Assembly (NCBI RefSeq): GCF_030373225.1
Contig: NZ_JAUCZG010000002.1
Span: forward strand, 124,001-188,000
Direction of reading: 5' to 3'
DNA: 64,000 nt
Source of the DNA: Hydrogenophaga sp.
GTDB taxonomy: Bacteria; Pseudomonadota; Gammaproteobacteria; Burkholderiales; Burkholderiaceae_C
Positions 63,842 through 64,000 of this stretch are shown piece by piece. The position numbers and the translations under genes were made by a program. Under the pieces are notes generated by a model. It was not told the origin of the DNA and ran no database searches. It saw only the letters and a program-made list of their open reading frames with translations. How positions within the stretch are numbered: position 1 is the first letter of the stretch; the number at the start of each line of letters is the position of its first letter.

Positions 63842-64000
63842 ATAAGGAGTTCGGGGTGAGGGCTCTGAATTCGATACGAGGGGTAATCAGCTATGACCTG
63901 CGGCGTTCAGACAGGGCAGATGCAAGGGGGGGTATGGCATGCCAACGCGCGAGCGCCGCGACAGGACCGCGCTGTCCGCCACGGGAAGGCAACAGCCTGG

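Noticed and set aside
63842-64000. Fur box upstream of the TonB receptor
   Set aside because: Only scattered matches to the GATAAT pattern were seen; no clear dyad.

Overview
The window is high-GC, densely packed chromosomal DNA. Gene content, GTGA/ATGA stop-start overlaps, the FNR-type sites and the mix of ABC uptake, LysR and two-component genes suggest a beta-proteobacterium of the order Burkholderiales, most likely a Comamonadaceae of the Hydrogenophaga/Acidovorax kind. This assignment is inferred from protein resemblance only. No rRNA, tRNA, CRISPR array, origin or intact prophage was seen.

Layout. (1) 1-5.9 kb: a branched-chain amino acid or aromatic-acid type ABC importer, with LivH cut by the window edge and LivM, LivG and LivF fused into one polypeptide, then a class II aldolase and an acyl-CoA synthetase. 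(2) 5.9-10.4 kb: a broken response-regulator remnant, an orphan hypothetical, an MscS channel, ureidoglycolate lyase, and a coupled alpha/beta-hydrolase/phosphoribosyltransferase pair. (3) 10.4-18 kb: a leftward signalling block (intact PAS kinase, kinase with a ruined ATP site, NarL-type regulator, CheB-CheR-PAS protein) facing a rightward FNR-family regulator that lacks the iron-sulphur cysteines. (4) 18-25.6 kb: small envelope and stress genes (glycine-zipper lipoprotein, lipoyl-fold protein without its lysine, host-attachment protein, HtrA protease, LVIVD-repeat lipoprotein, secreted protein). Five FNR-like dyads TTGA(G/T)-N4-(C/A)TCAA sit between these genes, and a sixth lies in front of the regulator, so the block looks like a local regulon.

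(5) 26.6-43.1 kb: a tightly overlapping nine-gene operon for alpha-glucan and trehalose: small protein, glgB, glgE, treS-maltokinase fusion, a TM-helix channel-like protein, glgX, treZ, treY and an (alpha/alpha)6 glycosidase-like protein. TreY/TreZ can release trehalose from glucan; TreS and maltokinase convert it to maltose-1-phosphate; GlgE and GlgB rebuild branched glucan; GlgX debranches it. No glgC or glgA is in the window. (6) 43-54 kb: mixed accessory genes, including an aggregation-factor-core-like secreted protein, a DJ-1/PfpI protein, an HSL-type esterase, a repeat lipoprotein, a LuxR regulator with a hybrid kinase, a LysR regulator, a methyltransferase, an ankyrin protein and a BamE-like protein. 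(7) 53.9-64 kb: an OmpA-type lipoprotein next to the 3' stub of an outer-membrane barrel gene, a reductive-dehalogenase-type corrinoid/Fe-S protein with an internally duplicated corrinoid domain, a decayed IS3-family remnant, and a leftward heme uptake operon (receptor, hmuS, hmuT, hmuU, hmuV).

The most unusual items are the duplicated-domain reductive dehalogenase, the FNR-dyad locus with its cysteine-poor regulator and lysine-less lipoyl protein, the degenerate kinase paired with an intact one, and the LivM-LivG-LivF triple fusion.
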